Positions 63,671-64,000 of a stretch of DNA of 64,000 nucleotides are shown one piece after another. Made by a program: the position numbers and the translations under genes. The stretch is taken from the NCBI RefSeq assembly GCF_023614235.1, contig NZ_CP094264.1, forward strand, positions 1,116,001 to 1,180,000, read 5' to 3'. Position 1 is the first letter of the stretch. Each line of letters opens with the position of its first letter. The notes beneath the pieces are model-generated. The model was not told where the DNA came from, made no database searches, and saw only the letters and a list, made by a program, of their open reading frames with translations. This stretch comes from Streptomyces sp. MRC013. GTDB lineage: Bacteria; Actinomycetota; Actinomycetes; Streptomycetales; Streptomycetaceae.

Positions 63671-64000
63671 ATGGACAACTCTAGCGGCGTCGGCGTTCTC
63701 GACAAGGCGGCTCTGGTTCTGAGCGCTCTGGAGTCCGGTCCGGCCACCCTCGCCGGGCTGGTCGCGGCGACCGGGCTCGCGAGGCCCACGGCCCACCGGC
63801 TGGCCGTGGCACTGGAACACCACCGGATGGTGGCGAGGGACATGCAGGGCCGGTTCATCCTGGGCCCGCGGCTGGCCGAGCTGGCCGCCGCGGCCGGCGA
63901 GGACCGCCTGCTGGCCACGGCGGGCCCGGTGCTCACGCATCTGCGCGATGTGACGGGCGAGAGCGCCCAGCTCTACCGCCGCCAGGGCGACATGCGGATC
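63671..64000 (+). CDS. ndgR: IclR-family regulator NdgR (3' end outside the window)
   Basis: The first 110 codons are present and open to the right edge. The product starts [20 protein letters not shown], with a winged helix-turn-helix ([24 protein letters not shown]) and the linker [16 protein letters not shown] leading into the IclR effector domain. This sequence and position match NdgR/AreB, which controls leucine and other amino-acid genes and affects antibiotic production in Streptomyces. Divergent from leuCD. Confidence 0.9.
   Translation, partial: MDNSSGVGVLDKAALVLSALESGPATLAGLVAATGLARPTAHRLAVALEHHRMVARDMQGRFILGPRLAELAAAAGEDRLLATAGPVLTHLRDVTGESAQLYRRQGDMRI

Overview
The window is chromosomal DNA from a high-GC actinomycete, almost certainly Streptomyces. 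The marker genes are whiG (sporulation sigma factor), nsdA (negative regulator of sporulation and antibiotic production), four adjacent type I signal peptidases (sipW-sipX-sipY-sipZ), rnc in the absB position, a lysine-tailed HU protein, and leuDC divergent from an IclR regulator of ndgR type. Third codon positions are saturated with G/C, GTG and TTG starts are common, and nearly all genes lie on the minus strand in tightly packed operons. It reads as a core region rather than an accessory island: I see no prophage, insertion sequence, CRISPR array, tRNA or rRNA.

Layout. 1-1653: end of an FtsX-like permease and an unknown membrane protein. 1657-5647: thiQ-thiP-thiB thiamine ABC transporter behind a clear TPP riboswitch. 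5694-11578: rlmN, cdsA, frr, pyrH, tsf, rpsB. 11835-13946: M23 peptidase-like protein, TetR regulator, whiG. 14177-18499: dprA, comM, yraN, a DUF2469 protein and a NUDIX hydrolase. 18492-22057: sipZ, sipY, sipX, sipW. 22125-24792: rplS, trmD, rimM, KH protein, rpsP. 24979-33477: SprT-like protein, methyltransferase, ffh, amtB, nsdA, prim-pol-like protein. 33915-41739: ftsY, glcP, smc, small coiled-coil protein, acylphosphatase. 41890-50747: CAP-domain protein, small membrane protein, mutM, rnc, rpmF, DUF177, a DivIVA/SepIVA-like protein, coaD, rsmD, recG. 50852-58917: a YloV/FakA-like kinase, rpmB, thiD-thiL, a Lrp-type ligand domain, DUF3515, ddl, gpsA, plsC. 59054-64000: cofC, a small protein, hupS, a small coiled-coil protein, leuD, leuC and the start of ndgR.

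Functional themes. Protein export is represented by both SRP GTPases (ffh, ftsY) and four signal peptidases. Ribosome and translation genes are rpsB, tsf, frr, rplS, rpsP, rpmF, rpmB, trmD, rimM, rlmN, rsmD and rnc. Envelope and lipid synthesis is represented by cdsA, plsC, gpsA and ddl. DNA metabolism is represented by dprA, comM, recG, mutM, smc and hupS. Thiamine has two loci: riboswitch-controlled uptake and the thiL-thiD salvage/activation pair. Nitrogen control shows a GlnR-type box before amtB, but the glnK-glnD pair that normally follows amtB in Streptomyces is missing.

A caution about the sequence. At least six genes (thiP, rpsB, sipX, a SprT-like gene, thiD, plsC) are broken or mis-terminated by single-base length changes in C/G runs of four to six bases, and cofC may be a seventh. 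In each case the downstream family sequence resumes perfectly in another frame. This looks like residual homopolymer error in the assembly rather than decay, so the affected genes are described both as read and as reconstructed.
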